64,000 nucleotides of DNA from a bacterium. Its GTDB lineage: Bacteria > Pseudomonadota > Alphaproteobacteria > Micavibrionales > UBA2020. Below the pieces are notes generated by a model. It was given only the letters and a program-made list of their open reading frames with translations, had not been told where the DNA came from and searched no databases. Shown here piece after piece: positions 36,207 through 44,475 of the stretch. The first letter of the stretch is position 1. Every line of letters starts with the position of its first letter. The stretch is taken from positions 1,247,960-1,311,959 of the forward strand of contig JAQSDV010000002.1 in assembly GCA_029945425.1 (NCBI GenBank), read 5' to 3'. The position numbers were made by a program, and so were the translations under genes.

Positions 36207-37525
36207 GCGGCGACCCTGTGGCGGATAAGTTGTTCTTGTGTATTGGCGGCTTCGGACACGGTAACGGCTGCTTCTAGGCTCGCGGCCATTTTCTGCCACG
36301 ATGCTTCGTCCTTCGCGTGGATGGTGGCGAGCGGGCGTGCCCCCTGCCCCGTTTCTTCGCCGATCTGCGCGACTTGCGTCAGGCCGACAGCGTGGTCGAT
36401 GCCGTCGGTCGGCTTCGCGCGGCCGCCGCCCAGTTCGACAATGCCGATGCCGATGGCGCGGGCGTCAATGGCGCTCACGCGTCCCTTTTTCGCGGGGAAG
36501 AAATCCTTCACCACGGCGGCGCGTTTCAGGTATTTGGCAGGATTGTCCATCAGGTCGGCAGGGCCGCCCAGTTCGGCGACCATTTTGGCGAAATGTTCGG
36601 CGGCCTTGCCGTTTTTGATGACCGTTTCGATTTTCGCGCGTGCTTCGACGACATCTTTCGCCAGCCTGCCCAGCACCAGCAATTCGGCAGTGAGCGAGAC
36701 ATTGACTTCGTGCAGGCGCGCATCGATGTTCTTGTTCTGCAGGTATTCGATGGCCTCGACCACCTCGACCGCGTTACCCGCAGTGCGGCCCAAAACCTGA
36801 TTCATGTCGGTCAGCAAGCCGACAGTAGGCAGTCCCGCGCCGTTCGCCACATGCACAATGCTTTCGGCCAATGCCTTGGCATCGTCATATTTTTCCATGA
36901 AGGCGCCGGTGCCGAATTTGACGTCCATGACCAAGCCATCCAGCCCCGCCGCGAGTTTTTTGGACAGGATCGATGCGGTGATAAGGTCGAGCGATTCAAC
37001 AGTGCCCGTCACGTCGCGGATGGAATAGATGATACGGTCGGCGGGCGCAAGATCGGGCGTCGCGCCGATGATGGCACAGCCGGAACTGCGCACCGTTTTG
37101 CGGAACAACGCGGTGTCGGGCTGCGACACATAACCCGGTATCGCATCCATTTTATCGAGCGTCCCGCCGGTATGGCCAAGGCCGCGCCCCGACAGCATGG
37201 GCACGAAACCGCCGCAGGCCGCGATGATAGGCGCGAGCATGAGCGAAACTTTATCGCCGATCCCGCCGGTCGAATGTTTATCGAGGATCGGGCCGGGCAG
37301 GTTTTCCGACTTCCAGTCCATGACCGTCCCTGATTTCGCCATGCTGGAGGTGAGCGCGACGCGTTCCTCCATCGTCATTCCCTTCAGCAACGTCGCCATG
37401 CAGAATGCGGCGACTTGCCCTTCGGACACTTGCTTTGACGTGACGCCGGTAATGAATTCATGGATATCGGCGGCGGACAATTTCTGTCCGTCGCGTTTCT
37501 TGCGGATAATTTCCTGGGGGAGCAT
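36203..37525 (-). CDS. deoA: Thymidine phosphorylase
   Basis: A 440-residue protein with the signature region SGRGLGHTGGTLDKM, phosphate-binding KHSTGGIGDKVSL and VMDVKFGTGAFM. It cleaves thymidine or deoxyuridine to base plus deoxyribose-1-phosphate. The ATG at 37525 (MLPQEIIRKKRDG) is chosen, since the open frame further upstream is antisense to the icd region. Together with cdd it forms a pyrimidine-salvage operon. Confidence 0.94.
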   Translation of the reverse strand: MLPQEIIRKKRDGQKLSAADIHEFITGVTSKQVSEGQVAAFCMATLLKGMTMEERVALTSSMAKSGTVMDWKSENLPGPILDKHSTGGIGDKVSLMLAPIIAACGGFVPMLSGRGLGHTGGTLDKMDAIPGYVSQPDTALFRKTVRSSGCAIIGATPDLAPADRIIYSIRDVTGTVESLDLITASILSKKLAAGLDGLVMDVKFGTGAFMEKYDDAKALAESIVHVANGAGLPTVGLLTDMNQVLGRTAGNAVEVVEAIEYLQNKNIDARLHEVNVSLTAELLVLGRLAKDVVEARAKIETVIKNGKAAEHFAKMVAELGGPADLMDNPAKYLKRAAVVKDFFPAKKGRVSAIDARAIGIGIVELGGGRAKPTDGIDHAVGLTQVAQIGEETGQGARPLATIHAKDEASWQKMAASLEAAVTVSEAANTQEQLIRHRVAA

Positions 37526-37645
37526 GGCAACCTCGGTTTGATACGACCGGATTTTATTGCAAAAGACAGGCTTTAAGCCACAATAATCTCGTGTTAAAAA
37601 TAGCCGCCGCGAAACGCTTGTCGCCGCTCCCATTTCTGAAGGATT

Positions 37646-39097
37646 ATGAAAACCATGACGAAGAAATCCCCCATCACGGTTGCCCATGGCGACGGCATCG
37701 GCCCCGAAATCATGGCGGCGACGCTGAAGATTCTCGAAGCCGCTGGCGCGCAGCTGGAGATCGAAACGATCGAGATCGGGGAAAAGGTCTATAAGCGCGG
37801 CGTGATGTCGGGCATTGAGGACAAGTCGTGGGAATCCATCCAGCGCACCAAATGCTTCCTGAAGGCACCCATTTCGACCCCGCAGGGCGGCGGGTTCAAG
37901 AGCCTGAACGTGACCGTGCGCAAATCCATGGCGCTCTACGCCAATGTGCGCCCCTGCATTTCCTATCACCCCTATGTGCGCACCACGCAGCCCGTGATGA
38001 ACATGGTGATCGTGCGCGAGAACGAGGAAGATCTGTATGCCGGCATCGAACATCAGCAGACCGACAACGTGGTGCAATGCCTGAAATTGATTTCGCATAC
38101 AGGGTCAGAGCGTATCGTGCGTTACGCGTTCGAATATGCGCGTTCCCACGGGCGCAAGAAAGTCACCTGCATTTCAAAAGACAACATCATGAAAATGACG
38201 GATGGCATGTTCCACCGCATTTTCGACACGGTCGCCAAGGAATATCCTGAACTGACCGCGAACCACATGATCGTGGATATCGGCGCTGCGAAAATCGCGG
38301 CGGCACCGCACCTGTTTGACGTTGTCGTGACTGAAAACCTGTATGGCGATATTTTGTCCGACATCGCGGCGGAAGTTTCCGGCTCGGTCGGATTGTGCGG
38401 TTCGGCCAATATCGGCAAACATGGCGCGATGTTCGAGGCTGTGCACGGCTCCGCCCCCGATATCGCGGGTCAGGGCATTGCCAACCCGTCCGGCTTGCTG
38501 AACGCAGCCGTGCTGATGCTGCAGCATCTGGGTCAAACGGATGTTGCCGCGAAAATCCAGAATGCGTGGCTGGCGACAATCGAGGACGGCATCCATACCG
38601 GCGAGATTTTCAACCCGCAAGTGAGCCACAAACGCGCCAACACCACAGAATTCAGCGACGCCGTGATCGAACGCCTTGGCAAGCTGCCGAAATACTTCCC
38701 CGCGATGGTGGCGACGGAAGAGAGACAAATGAAACTGCCCGATATCCAGATGCCGCCCCGCCGCGCCAAGAAACTGGAGGGCGTGGATGTGTTCGTCGAC
38801 TGGATCGGCGCGGTGAATGAACTGGCCGGTAACGTAAAATCGCTCAGCAATTCGCTGAAACTTTCCAGCATCGACAGCCGCGGCCTTCTGGTCTGGCCCG
38901 AAGCCATCGCCAAATCCGAACAGGGCGACCATTGGCGCTGCCGCTTCACCCCTGCAAATGACGCAGCGCCCGTGACGCATGAACAGATTATCCAGCTGCT
39001 GCAATCATTCCTGAAAGCAGGCGTGGAAGTGATCAAGACGGAAAACCTTTACAGCTTCGATGGTGTGCGCGGCTTTACGGTTGCGCAGGGACAGTAA
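37646..39097 (+). CDS. icd: NADP-dependent isocitrate dehydrogenase (alphaproteobacterial type)
   Basis: A 483-residue protein. VAHGDGIGPEIM, ENEEDLYAGIEH, DILSDIAAEVSG, AVHGSAPDIAG and NPSGLLNAAVLML are decarboxylating-dehydrogenase motifs. The about 130-residue C-terminal extension is typical of the rickettsial/alphaproteobacterial form. It makes 2-oxoglutarate in the TCA cycle. The start may be ATG 37646 or ATG 37655; AAGGA lies just upstream of the first. Its last 69 bases are repeated, diverged, at 39485-39553. Confidence 0.95.
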   Translation: MKTMTKKSPITVAHGDGIGPEIMAATLKILEAAGAQLEIETIEIGEKVYKRGVMSGIEDKSWESIQRTKCFLKAPISTPQGGGFKSLNVTVRKSMALYANVRPCISYHPYVRTTQPVMNMVIVRENEEDLYAGIEHQQTDNVVQCLKLISHTGSERIVRYAFEYARSHGRKKVTCISKDNIMKMTDGMFHRIFDTVAKEYPELTANHMIVDIGAAKIAAAPHLFDVVVTENLYGDILSDIAAEVSGSVGLCGSANIGKHGAMFEAVHGSAPDIAGQGIANPSGLLNAAVLMLQHLGQTDVAAKIQNAWLATIEDGIHTGEIFNPQVSHKRANTTEFSDAVIERLGKLPKYFPAMVATEERQMKLPDIQMPPRRAKKLEGVDVFVDWIGAVNELAGNVKSLSNSLKLSSIDSRGLLVWPEAIAKSEQGDHWRCRFTPANDAAPVTHEQIIQLLQSFLKAGVEVIKTENLYSFDGVRGFTVAQGQ

Positions 39098-39384
39098 TGA
39101 GTTATGCTCTTGGCACTCTTTTCCTTGTCTTAAGGGTAATGCTGCTGGTTGGGCTGACAATCATGTTCCAGCCTTTTCTTTTCGTGGTATATTCGTTAAT
39201 TGCAGATACACCGATGCCGGAATATTTCTTCGGACCGGAAAGCTCGCGGAATGTTACGATGATCGCTTATGTCGCGTTATGTGCCATATGCATTGGTTGT
39301 GGAAGGATGTCAGAAAAATTGATGTCAGCACCGAATAAACCAAATGATGCGGCTGATAATCAGAATTTTTCGACGAAGAAATAA
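39097..39384 (+). CDS. Small membrane protein overlapping the icd stop
   Basis: A 95-residue protein starting at TAATG on the icd stop. Two hydrophobic segments (about 8-35 and 52-70) flank an acidic loop (DTPMPEYFFG), and the tail is hydrophilic. The family is not recognised. It sits between icd and the duplicated icd 3' end, so it may be cargo of a small integrated element. Lower GC than icd fits this. Confidence 0.5.
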   Translation: MSYALGTLFLVLRVMLLVGLTIMFQPFLFVVYSLIADTPMPEYFFGPESSRNVTMIAYVALCAICIGCGRMSEKLMSAPNKPNDAADNQNFSTKK

Positions 39385-39464
39385 TATCTTTTTGAGAATA
39401 CAGTAACTCTTATCTCCACCACGCACGGCCTGCCCTGCACGCTGGCGCTGGTTACACGGCCAGT

Positions 39465-39553
39465 AGCAGCAATCATCACTGAAAGTGATTGAAACGGAAA
39501 ACCTCTACAGCTTCGACGGGGTGCGCGGCTTTACGGTTGCGCAGGGGCAATAA
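39465..39553 (+). pseudogene. Diverged duplicate of the icd 3' end
   Basis: Bases 39485-39553 encode the same 22 terminal residues as icd with one change (Lys to Glu) and otherwise only synonymous differences: 8 of 69 bases differ, and the TAA is shared. Homology continues upstream to about 39465 but with a 10-base deletion that breaks the frame. It is the remnant of a second, diverged icd end rather than a recent copy. Confidence 0.85.
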
Positions 39554-39854
39554 GTTTTTCGAATTTCACCGTGCATTTTGCCGCGACGCATACGGCAGTC
39601 GGCTTGCCCGAGGTTTCTGCCGGAAGCGGGCAGTCGACCAACAGCGCCGCGCATTTATTTGAGGCATCCGCCTCCCCCAGAAAACGCCTGTTATAAGCCG
39701 CCGGCCCGCCGCAGATATCCGTTGCCAGGGCGCAATCATCGCTGCGGGTGCAGGCCTGCCATGCCGGATTGAACGGCCTGCATCCTTCGGCCAAAGCCTG
39801 AGACGAATGGGAGAAGGACAGCAAGTAAAGAATAATTAATAAAAAATGTTTCAC
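39531..39854 (-). CDS. Small secreted cysteine-rich protein
   Basis: A 107-residue protein. It has a signal peptide (LLIILYLLSFSHSSQALA) and eight cysteines in the mature part (CRPF, ACTRSDDC, DICGG, KCAALLVDC, CVAAKC), suggesting a disulfide-stabilised periplasmic fold. The start is GTG with AGAAGGA nine bases upstream. Its last eight codons run antisense through the duplicated icd end. The function is unknown; the C-x-DDC-x-CGG-N pattern recurs in small secreted proteins. Confidence 0.65.
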   Translation of the reverse strand: MKHFLLIILYLLSFSHSSQALAEGCRPFNPAWQACTRSDDCALATDICGGPAAYNRRFLGEADASNKCAALLVDCPLPAETSGKPTAVCVAAKCTVKFEKLIAPAQP

Positions 39855-39868
39855 AACGTTTATTCCTT

Positions 39869-40321
39869 CTACTTATTTTCTGGCTGCGGGGATTGAACAT
39901 TTTTTTTGCGTGCGAAAAATCCCGCTGACTCTTTCTTGAATAACAATACACATGCGTAAATCTGTAGCCCAGCAACGGAAAGGCTGCCCGCAATGACAAA
40001 CCAGACACCCGCTGAAAACGCCTTGTGACCAATTATAATTCCAAGTGTATAAATAGGTAAAATAACGCAAAAACCGATAATCATTAAAACGAGAAACAGA
40101 ATTCGCGCCCAGTTCCGCCCCAAGGTGATCTTGTAGTTACACCACGCTCCGAAAAGCAGCGGAAATATTTTGGAAATAATTTCGCTGCGCTTAAAGTGCT
40201 GGCTATGCTCCGCGAAGGTGAACATCAACCCCACAACCGCGACGGCTATTGCAAACCACAATATATCCGTTGCCCGCCTTACATTTGGAGGCATTTCAAC
40301 GATATCGTGCGCCTCAGCCAA
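39869..40321 (-). CDS. Polytopic membrane protein, unknown
   Basis: A 150-residue protein with four predicted helices (about 20-37, 50-63, 70-93 and 103-127) and a basic C-terminal tail. No family is recognised; the overall shape recalls small DUF-type tetraspan proteins. It overlaps the folD stop by eight bases, so it is likely to be the distal gene of the yggT-folD operon. Confidence 0.6.
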   Translation of the reverse strand: MAEAHDIVEMPPNVRRATDILWFAIAVAVVGLMFTFAEHSQHFKRSEIISKIFPLLFGAWCNYKITLGRNWARILFLVLMIIGFCVILPIYTLGIIIGHKAFSAGVWFVIAGSLSVAGLQIYACVLLFKKESAGFFARKKNVQSPQPENK

Positions 40322-41219
40322 TATGCGGCACCGTCAATTCGTTCTGGCGGCAGGCGGCGGCGACGGTGTTGCCCAGCAGGCAGGCAATCGTCATCGGCCC
40401 GACACCGCCCGGCACGGGCGTAATATAGCCCGCAACCTTGGCGACCGCGTCGAAATCGACGTCGCCCGCCAGTTTTCCGTCATCCATCCGGTTAATGCCC
40501 ACATCGAGGACGATTGCGCCCGGCTTGATCCAGTCTGCCTTCGCAAGATGGGGTTTGCCGGTCGCGACGATCAGGATATCCGCCTCCCGCGCGATATGCG
40601 CGATATTGGGCGTGCGGGAATGGCAGGTGGTGACGGTGCAGTTTTCGCGCAGCAATAATTGTGCGACAGGCTTGCCCACCAATTGAGATCGACCGACGAC
40701 AACCGCGTGCAAACCGCTCAGGTTCTGCGTGATGGTTTTCAGCAGGATGATGCAGCCCATCGGCGTGCAGGGCACGAGGCCCGGCATGTCCGACATCAAC
40801 CGGCCCATGTTTTCGATATGCAAGCCATCGACATCCTTGGCGGGATCAAGCGCCTTCAAGACCGTCGCGCTGTCAATCTGCTTGGGCAGCGGCATCTGGA
40901 TCAGCACGCCATGCACCTTGCCATCGGCATTCAGCGCATGGACAAGTTTCAAAAGTTCATCCTGCGAGGTGTTCTGCGGCATGCGGTGCACGATGCCGCG
41001 CATGCCCACTTCCTTCGCCGCCTTTTCCTTGTTCGCCACATAGATGGCGGAGGCAGGATCGTCGCCGACCAGCACGACCGCCAGCCCCGGCATGATTTTA
41101 TGGTCCTCGACCAGCACCTGCACATGGCGCTTGATGCTGTCCCGGAGTTTCTTGGCCACCGCTTTGCCGTCGATCACGACAGCTTGCTGGTTGGTATGCT
41201 TCATTTTTGCCGTCCCCAT
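40314..41219 (-). CDS. folD: FolD, methylene-THF dehydrogenase/cyclohydrolase
   Basis: A 301-residue protein with the bifunctional-enzyme motifs VIDGKAVAKKLRD, VGDDPASAIYVANKEKA, HGVLIQMPLP and VVGRSQLVGKPVAQLL, and the C-terminal PVPGGVGPMTIACLL. It interconverts 5,10-methylene-THF and 10-formyl-THF in the cytosol using NADP. It lies four bases downstream of the YggT-family gene. Confidence 0.96.
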   Translation of the reverse strand: MGTAKMKHTNQQAVVIDGKAVAKKLRDSIKRHVQVLVEDHKIMPGLAVVLVGDDPASAIYVANKEKAAKEVGMRGIVHRMPQNTSQDELLKLVHALNADGKVHGVLIQMPLPKQIDSATVLKALDPAKDVDGLHIENMGRLMSDMPGLVPCTPMGCIILLKTITQNLSGLHAVVVGRSQLVGKPVAQLLLRENCTVTTCHSRTPNIAHIAREADILIVATGKPHLAKADWIKPGAIVLDVGINRMDDGKLAGDVDFDAVAKVAGYITPVPGGVGPMTIACLLGNTVAAACRQNELTVPHIG

Positions 41220-41223
41220 GTTT

Positions 41224-41517
41224 TTACCCGCCTTGTGTGTGCCTGAGAGCGTCTTCGACGAGGCTCATCAGGAAATAAAGCCCGAAAATGATGATCATGG
41301 GCGAAAGGTCGATGCCGCCCAGCGGCGGCATGATCTTGCGGATACGCAGGACCAGCGGGTTGGTCAGGGTATTCAAAAGCTCGCAGAATTTGCGCACGGA
41401 CTTGTTCTTGGTGTTCAGAACGTCGAACACGACCAGCCAGCTGACAACCACCGTGAAAATGATGAGCCAGAAATAGGCCTGCAGAGCCCAATAAATGACG
41501 AGAAGAGCCAAGTCCAT
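41224..41517 (-). CDS. YggT-family membrane protein
   Basis: A 97-residue protein with two membrane helices (about 5-30 and 70-88) and the family core LNTLTNPLVLRIRKIMPPLGGIDLSPM (L-TEP/NP-L-RIR-PP-GGIDLSP). YggT proteins are linked to cell-division/membrane organisation and often precede folD in alphaproteobacteria, as here. The 206 bases upstream, shared with the divergent gene at 41724, hold no recognised motif. Confidence 0.9.
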   Translation of the reverse strand: MDLALLVIYWALQAYFWLIIFTVVVSWLVVFDVLNTKNKSVRKFCELLNTLTNPLVLRIRKIMPPLGGIDLSPMIIIFGLYFLMSLVEDALRHTQGG

Positions 41518-41723
41518 AATATCCCCGTTCCCCTGAGGTTATAAATTATCCCCTTGGTGCTTGCGCCGCAAGCGGGGATTTAGCAAAATCAGGATAGACA
41601 TTTGCCGTTTCCGCCCTATTTAACAGATAGTTAACTTGGGCGGCTTTAAACTTCAAATAGACCGGATAAGATTAGGGGGCCATCCTGCCCCGATAACCGC
41701 TTCGATAACAAGACGGGAACTGC

Positions 41724-43178
41724 ATGAAAACGACCCTCCTCGCCGCCCTTGCCTTCAGCGCCTGCTCGCTCCTCGCCTTTGCGCAGCCCGCCTCCGCGCA
41801 GGGCATGGCACTCACCTACAGCGTTCACCAGAAAACGAAAATCACCAGCGTCTCGCAGCAGCAGATGACGGCGAAAATTATCCTGAAATTCGAGGACGAA
41901 GAAACGACGGTCGATAACGTTGTGATCATGATGCCCGGCATGCTGTCTATCCGCGCGGGTAAAGAGCAACGCATCTACGACCTCGCCAAAAAAGTTTACA
42001 CGCTGATCGACCATGACCAGAAGATCTACACCGTCATGCCGCTCCACACCCTGCCGCTCGCGCGCAGCAACCTTCGCCGCCAGGCGACCCAGAAAGCGTT
42101 CGATTTCGAAACGGCGTCGCAGACGGGCAAGATGGTGAAAACCATGAGCGGCGTCGCGCTCGACACCAACGGCCCGCTGGTCGATCTCGATGCGCTGTAT
42201 GCCAGCGCCTCCGAAAACCAGAGCAAGCACCTGATCCGTTTCTCGCCGACGGCCGAGGCAAAGATTTTCGAAACCGATGGCGGCCGCATTTCGTCGTTCC
42301 GCCTGTCGCAGACGGCGATCCCGACCGAACTTGCCAAGGAATATGCGCGCTTCCTCGTTTACGGGCCCATCATCCATCCGGACGTGGAAAAGCAGATCGC
42401 GCAATCCGCGAACGCGCTGGAAACGCTGGAATACACGACCAACGACCATGCGGGACGGGTGACGCAGGCCAACTGGAAACTGACGGGTTCCACCTTTGAC
42501 ACCACCACACCGAAAGTTCCCGACGGTTACACCAAGCATTTCAGCCTCGACAACACGATCAACGCGGCCATGACCTCGGCCCAGAAGCCCGGCCCCAATA
42601 CGGATTATTTCTCGAAACAGGTGAAGGATTACCTGCTGGCGGGAGACCCCCTGCACGCGCTGCTGGCGATGCACGAAATGCTCCTGTCGCTCCCCTCGAA
42701 ACTGACCGATCCGCTGGACGGGCTCACGCTGCAGGTCTTGAGCGCCGGCGGCACCGACATCGTGGAGGGCACGATGCTGACGCTGACGCAGAACTACACG
42801 ACCAAGGGCGATATCGAACTGTCGAACAAGGCACTGATCCGCGCGAAGAAAGCGGCGCCCGACTATACGCACCTGCTCGATATCTTCCGCGCGCGGAACA
42901 TCCGCCAGCAAATCTCGCTGGATGAAAAGGCAGGCCAGCCCTTCAACTACAAAGAGTTCAGCAAAAGCGTGAAAATGGACATGAATGCGATCACCGCCAA
43001 CCCGTGGCTCGCGACCGCCTATGCCGATCTTGGTGACGCGCTGTTTGCCAATGGCGACAGCATGCTGGCCTGGGGCTGCTGGCAGGAGGCGGAGCGCATG
43101 AAGCCCGATATCGCAGGCCTGAAAAAGGTCGAGGAGCTAAAAGCGGAAGCGGAAAAGCAATTTCCCGAGTATTTTTAA
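41724..43178 (+). CDS. Secreted protein with TPR-like C-terminus, unknown
   Basis: A 484-residue protein. It has a signal peptide (ALAFSACSLLAFAQPASA, cleavage near 25). Residues 26-260 are beta-rich with repeated outer-membrane/lipoprotein-like strands (VDNVVIMMPGMLSIRAGKEQRIYDL recalls LolA-like sheets, low confidence). The C-terminal half is helical, with a TPR-like end (WLATAYADLGDALFANGDSMLAWGCWQEAERMKPD). It is probably periplasmic, followed by the cyclophilin pair. No established family is recognised. Confidence 0.65.
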   Translation: MKTTLLAALAFSACSLLAFAQPASAQGMALTYSVHQKTKITSVSQQQMTAKIILKFEDEETTVDNVVIMMPGMLSIRAGKEQRIYDLAKKVYTLIDHDQKIYTVMPLHTLPLARSNLRRQATQKAFDFETASQTGKMVKTMSGVALDTNGPLVDLDALYASASENQSKHLIRFSPTAEAKIFETDGGRISSFRLSQTAIPTELAKEYARFLVYGPIIHPDVEKQIAQSANALETLEYTTNDHAGRVTQANWKLTGSTFDTTTPKVPDGYTKHFSLDNTINAAMTSAQKPGPNTDYFSKQVKDYLLAGDPLHALLAMHEMLLSLPSKLTDPLDGLTLQVLSAGGTDIVEGTMLTLTQNYTTKGDIELSNKALIRAKKAAPDYTHLLDIFRARNIRQQISLDEKAGQPFNYKEFSKSVKMDMNAITANPWLATAYADLGDALFANGDSMLAWGCWQEAERMKPDIAGLKKVEELKAEAEKQFPEYF

Positions 43179-43250
43179 CCACTTGAAAAATCACCGCGCC
43201 GGGCGCAGGATATGCGCCGATGAAACGTAGAAAGCTATGGAGATTCTTAA

Positions 43251-43709
43251 ATGGCCGACGATAAAAACAACACCGCGACCCTCGAGCTGAAGGACGGCAA
43301 AGTGACCATCCAGCTGCGCCCCGACCTCGCGCCGAAACATGTGGCGCGGGTAAAAGAACTGATGGGCGAAGGCTTTTATGACGGGCTGAAATTCCACCGC
43401 GTCATCGACGGCTTCATGGCGCAGACGGGCGATCCCGACGGCACCGGCTATGGCGGTTCGGGCACGAACATTCCTGCAGAATTCTCGAAGGCGCCGTTCA
43501 AGCGCGGCACGGTCGGCGCGGCACGCTCCTCCGACCCCGACAGCGCGGACAGCCAGTTCTTTATCTGCTTCGACGATGCCTCCTTCCTGAACGGCCAGTA
43601 CACCGTTTGGGGCGAAGTGACCGACGGCATGGAATTCGTCGACAAGATCGCCAAGGGCGAACCGCCGCGCAAGCCCGACACCATCGTGAAATTCACTATT
43701 GCTGCCTAA
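43251..43709 (+). CDS. Cyclophilin-type peptidyl-prolyl isomerase, cytosolic
   Basis: A 152-residue cyclophilin without a signal peptide. It has the short bacterial form with FYDGLKFHRVIDGFMAQTGDP, GTVGAARS, SADSQFFICF and FLNGQYTVWGEV. Cyclophilins speed proline isomerisation during folding. It is a close paralogue of the next gene, 23 bases downstream, so the pair arose by tandem duplication. Confidence 0.93.
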   Translation: MADDKNNTATLELKDGKVTIQLRPDLAPKHVARVKELMGEGFYDGLKFHRVIDGFMAQTGDPDGTGYGGSGTNIPAEFSKAPFKRGTVGAARSSDPDSADSQFFICFDDASFLNGQYTVWGEVTDGMEFVDKIAKGEPPRKPDTIVKFTIAA

Positions 43710-43732
43710 CCACCACACCAAAGGAAAGACCA

Positions 43733-44302
43733 ATGAAACAACTGCTCCTCTCCCTCGTCGTCGCGCTGTGCCTTTCGGCCTCGGCTGCAATGGCGGCCGA
43801 TACGCCTGCCGATCCCGAAAACACCCTTTACCTCGACCTGAAAGACGGCCGCGTGGTGATCAACCTGCGCCCCGACCTTGCACCCCTGCATGTCGCGCGC
43901 GTGAAGGAACTGACCCGTCAGGGCTTTTATGACGGCCTGAAATTCCACCGCGTGATCGAAGGCTTCATGGCGCAGACGGGCGACCCCGACGGCAACGGCA
44001 CAGGCGGTTCCGGCCAGAAGATCAAGGCTGAATTCTCCTCCGCTCCGTTCGGCCGCGGCACCGTGGGCGCTGCGCGCTCCAACGACCCGAACAGCGCCGA
44101 CAGCCAGTTCTTCATCTGCTTCAAGGACGCAAGCTTCCTGAACGGCCAATACACAGTCTGGGGCGAAGTAACCTCGGGCATGGAATTCGTCGACAAGATC
44201 CAGCGCGGCGAACCCCCCTCGAATCCCGACACGATCATAAAACTGCAGATCGCGGCGGATGCCGACAAGGCCCCCGGCCTGGCAGTGCCGGAAAAGCAGT
44301 AA
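43733..44302 (+). CDS. Cyclophilin-type peptidyl-prolyl isomerase, exported
   Basis: A 189-residue protein. It has a signal peptide (LLLSLVVALCLSASAAMA, cleavage near 22) and then the same cyclophilin domain (FYDGLKFHRVIEGFMAQTGDP, SADSQFFICF). The ATG at 43733, with AAGGAAAG upstream, is chosen; the longer open frame from 43607 is out of phase with the previous gene. It is the periplasmic counterpart of the upstream cytosolic enzyme. The operon ends at the hairpin at 44324. Confidence 0.93.
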   Translation: MKQLLLSLVVALCLSASAAMAADTPADPENTLYLDLKDGRVVINLRPDLAPLHVARVKELTRQGFYDGLKFHRVIEGFMAQTGDPDGNGTGGSGQKIKAEFSSAPFGRGTVGAARSNDPNSADSQFFICFKDASFLNGQYTVWGEVTSGMEFVDKIQRGEPPSNPDTIIKLQIAADADKAPGLAVPEKQ

Positions 44303-44323
44303 GCTTTTTCCAGCAACCTATTG

Positions 44324-44354
44324 AAAAAGCCCCGGAGAAATCCGGGGCTTTTTT
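44324..44354 (+). terminator. Strong rho-independent terminator
   Basis: A perfect 13-bp stem, AAAAAGCCCCGGA / TCCGGGGCTTTTT, with a GAAA tetraloop and a T-run, about 20 bases after the exported cyclophilin. The A-run on the other side makes it potentially bidirectional. Confidence 0.92.
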
Positions 44355-44475
44355 CATGCGTCATTATACCTCTACCCCCTTGAATTTGCGGCATTCACGC
44401 GTAGTTAATTATAATGTGTTCTAATAGATAATCACCGATCTTGGGTAAGGGCAGCGTTTTCTGAAGGTTTTTCGA

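Noticed and set aside
36317..37333. A 338-codon plus-strand frame in deoA
   Set aside because: It is a shadow of deoA; the composition is His/Asp/Arg-rich with no motifs.
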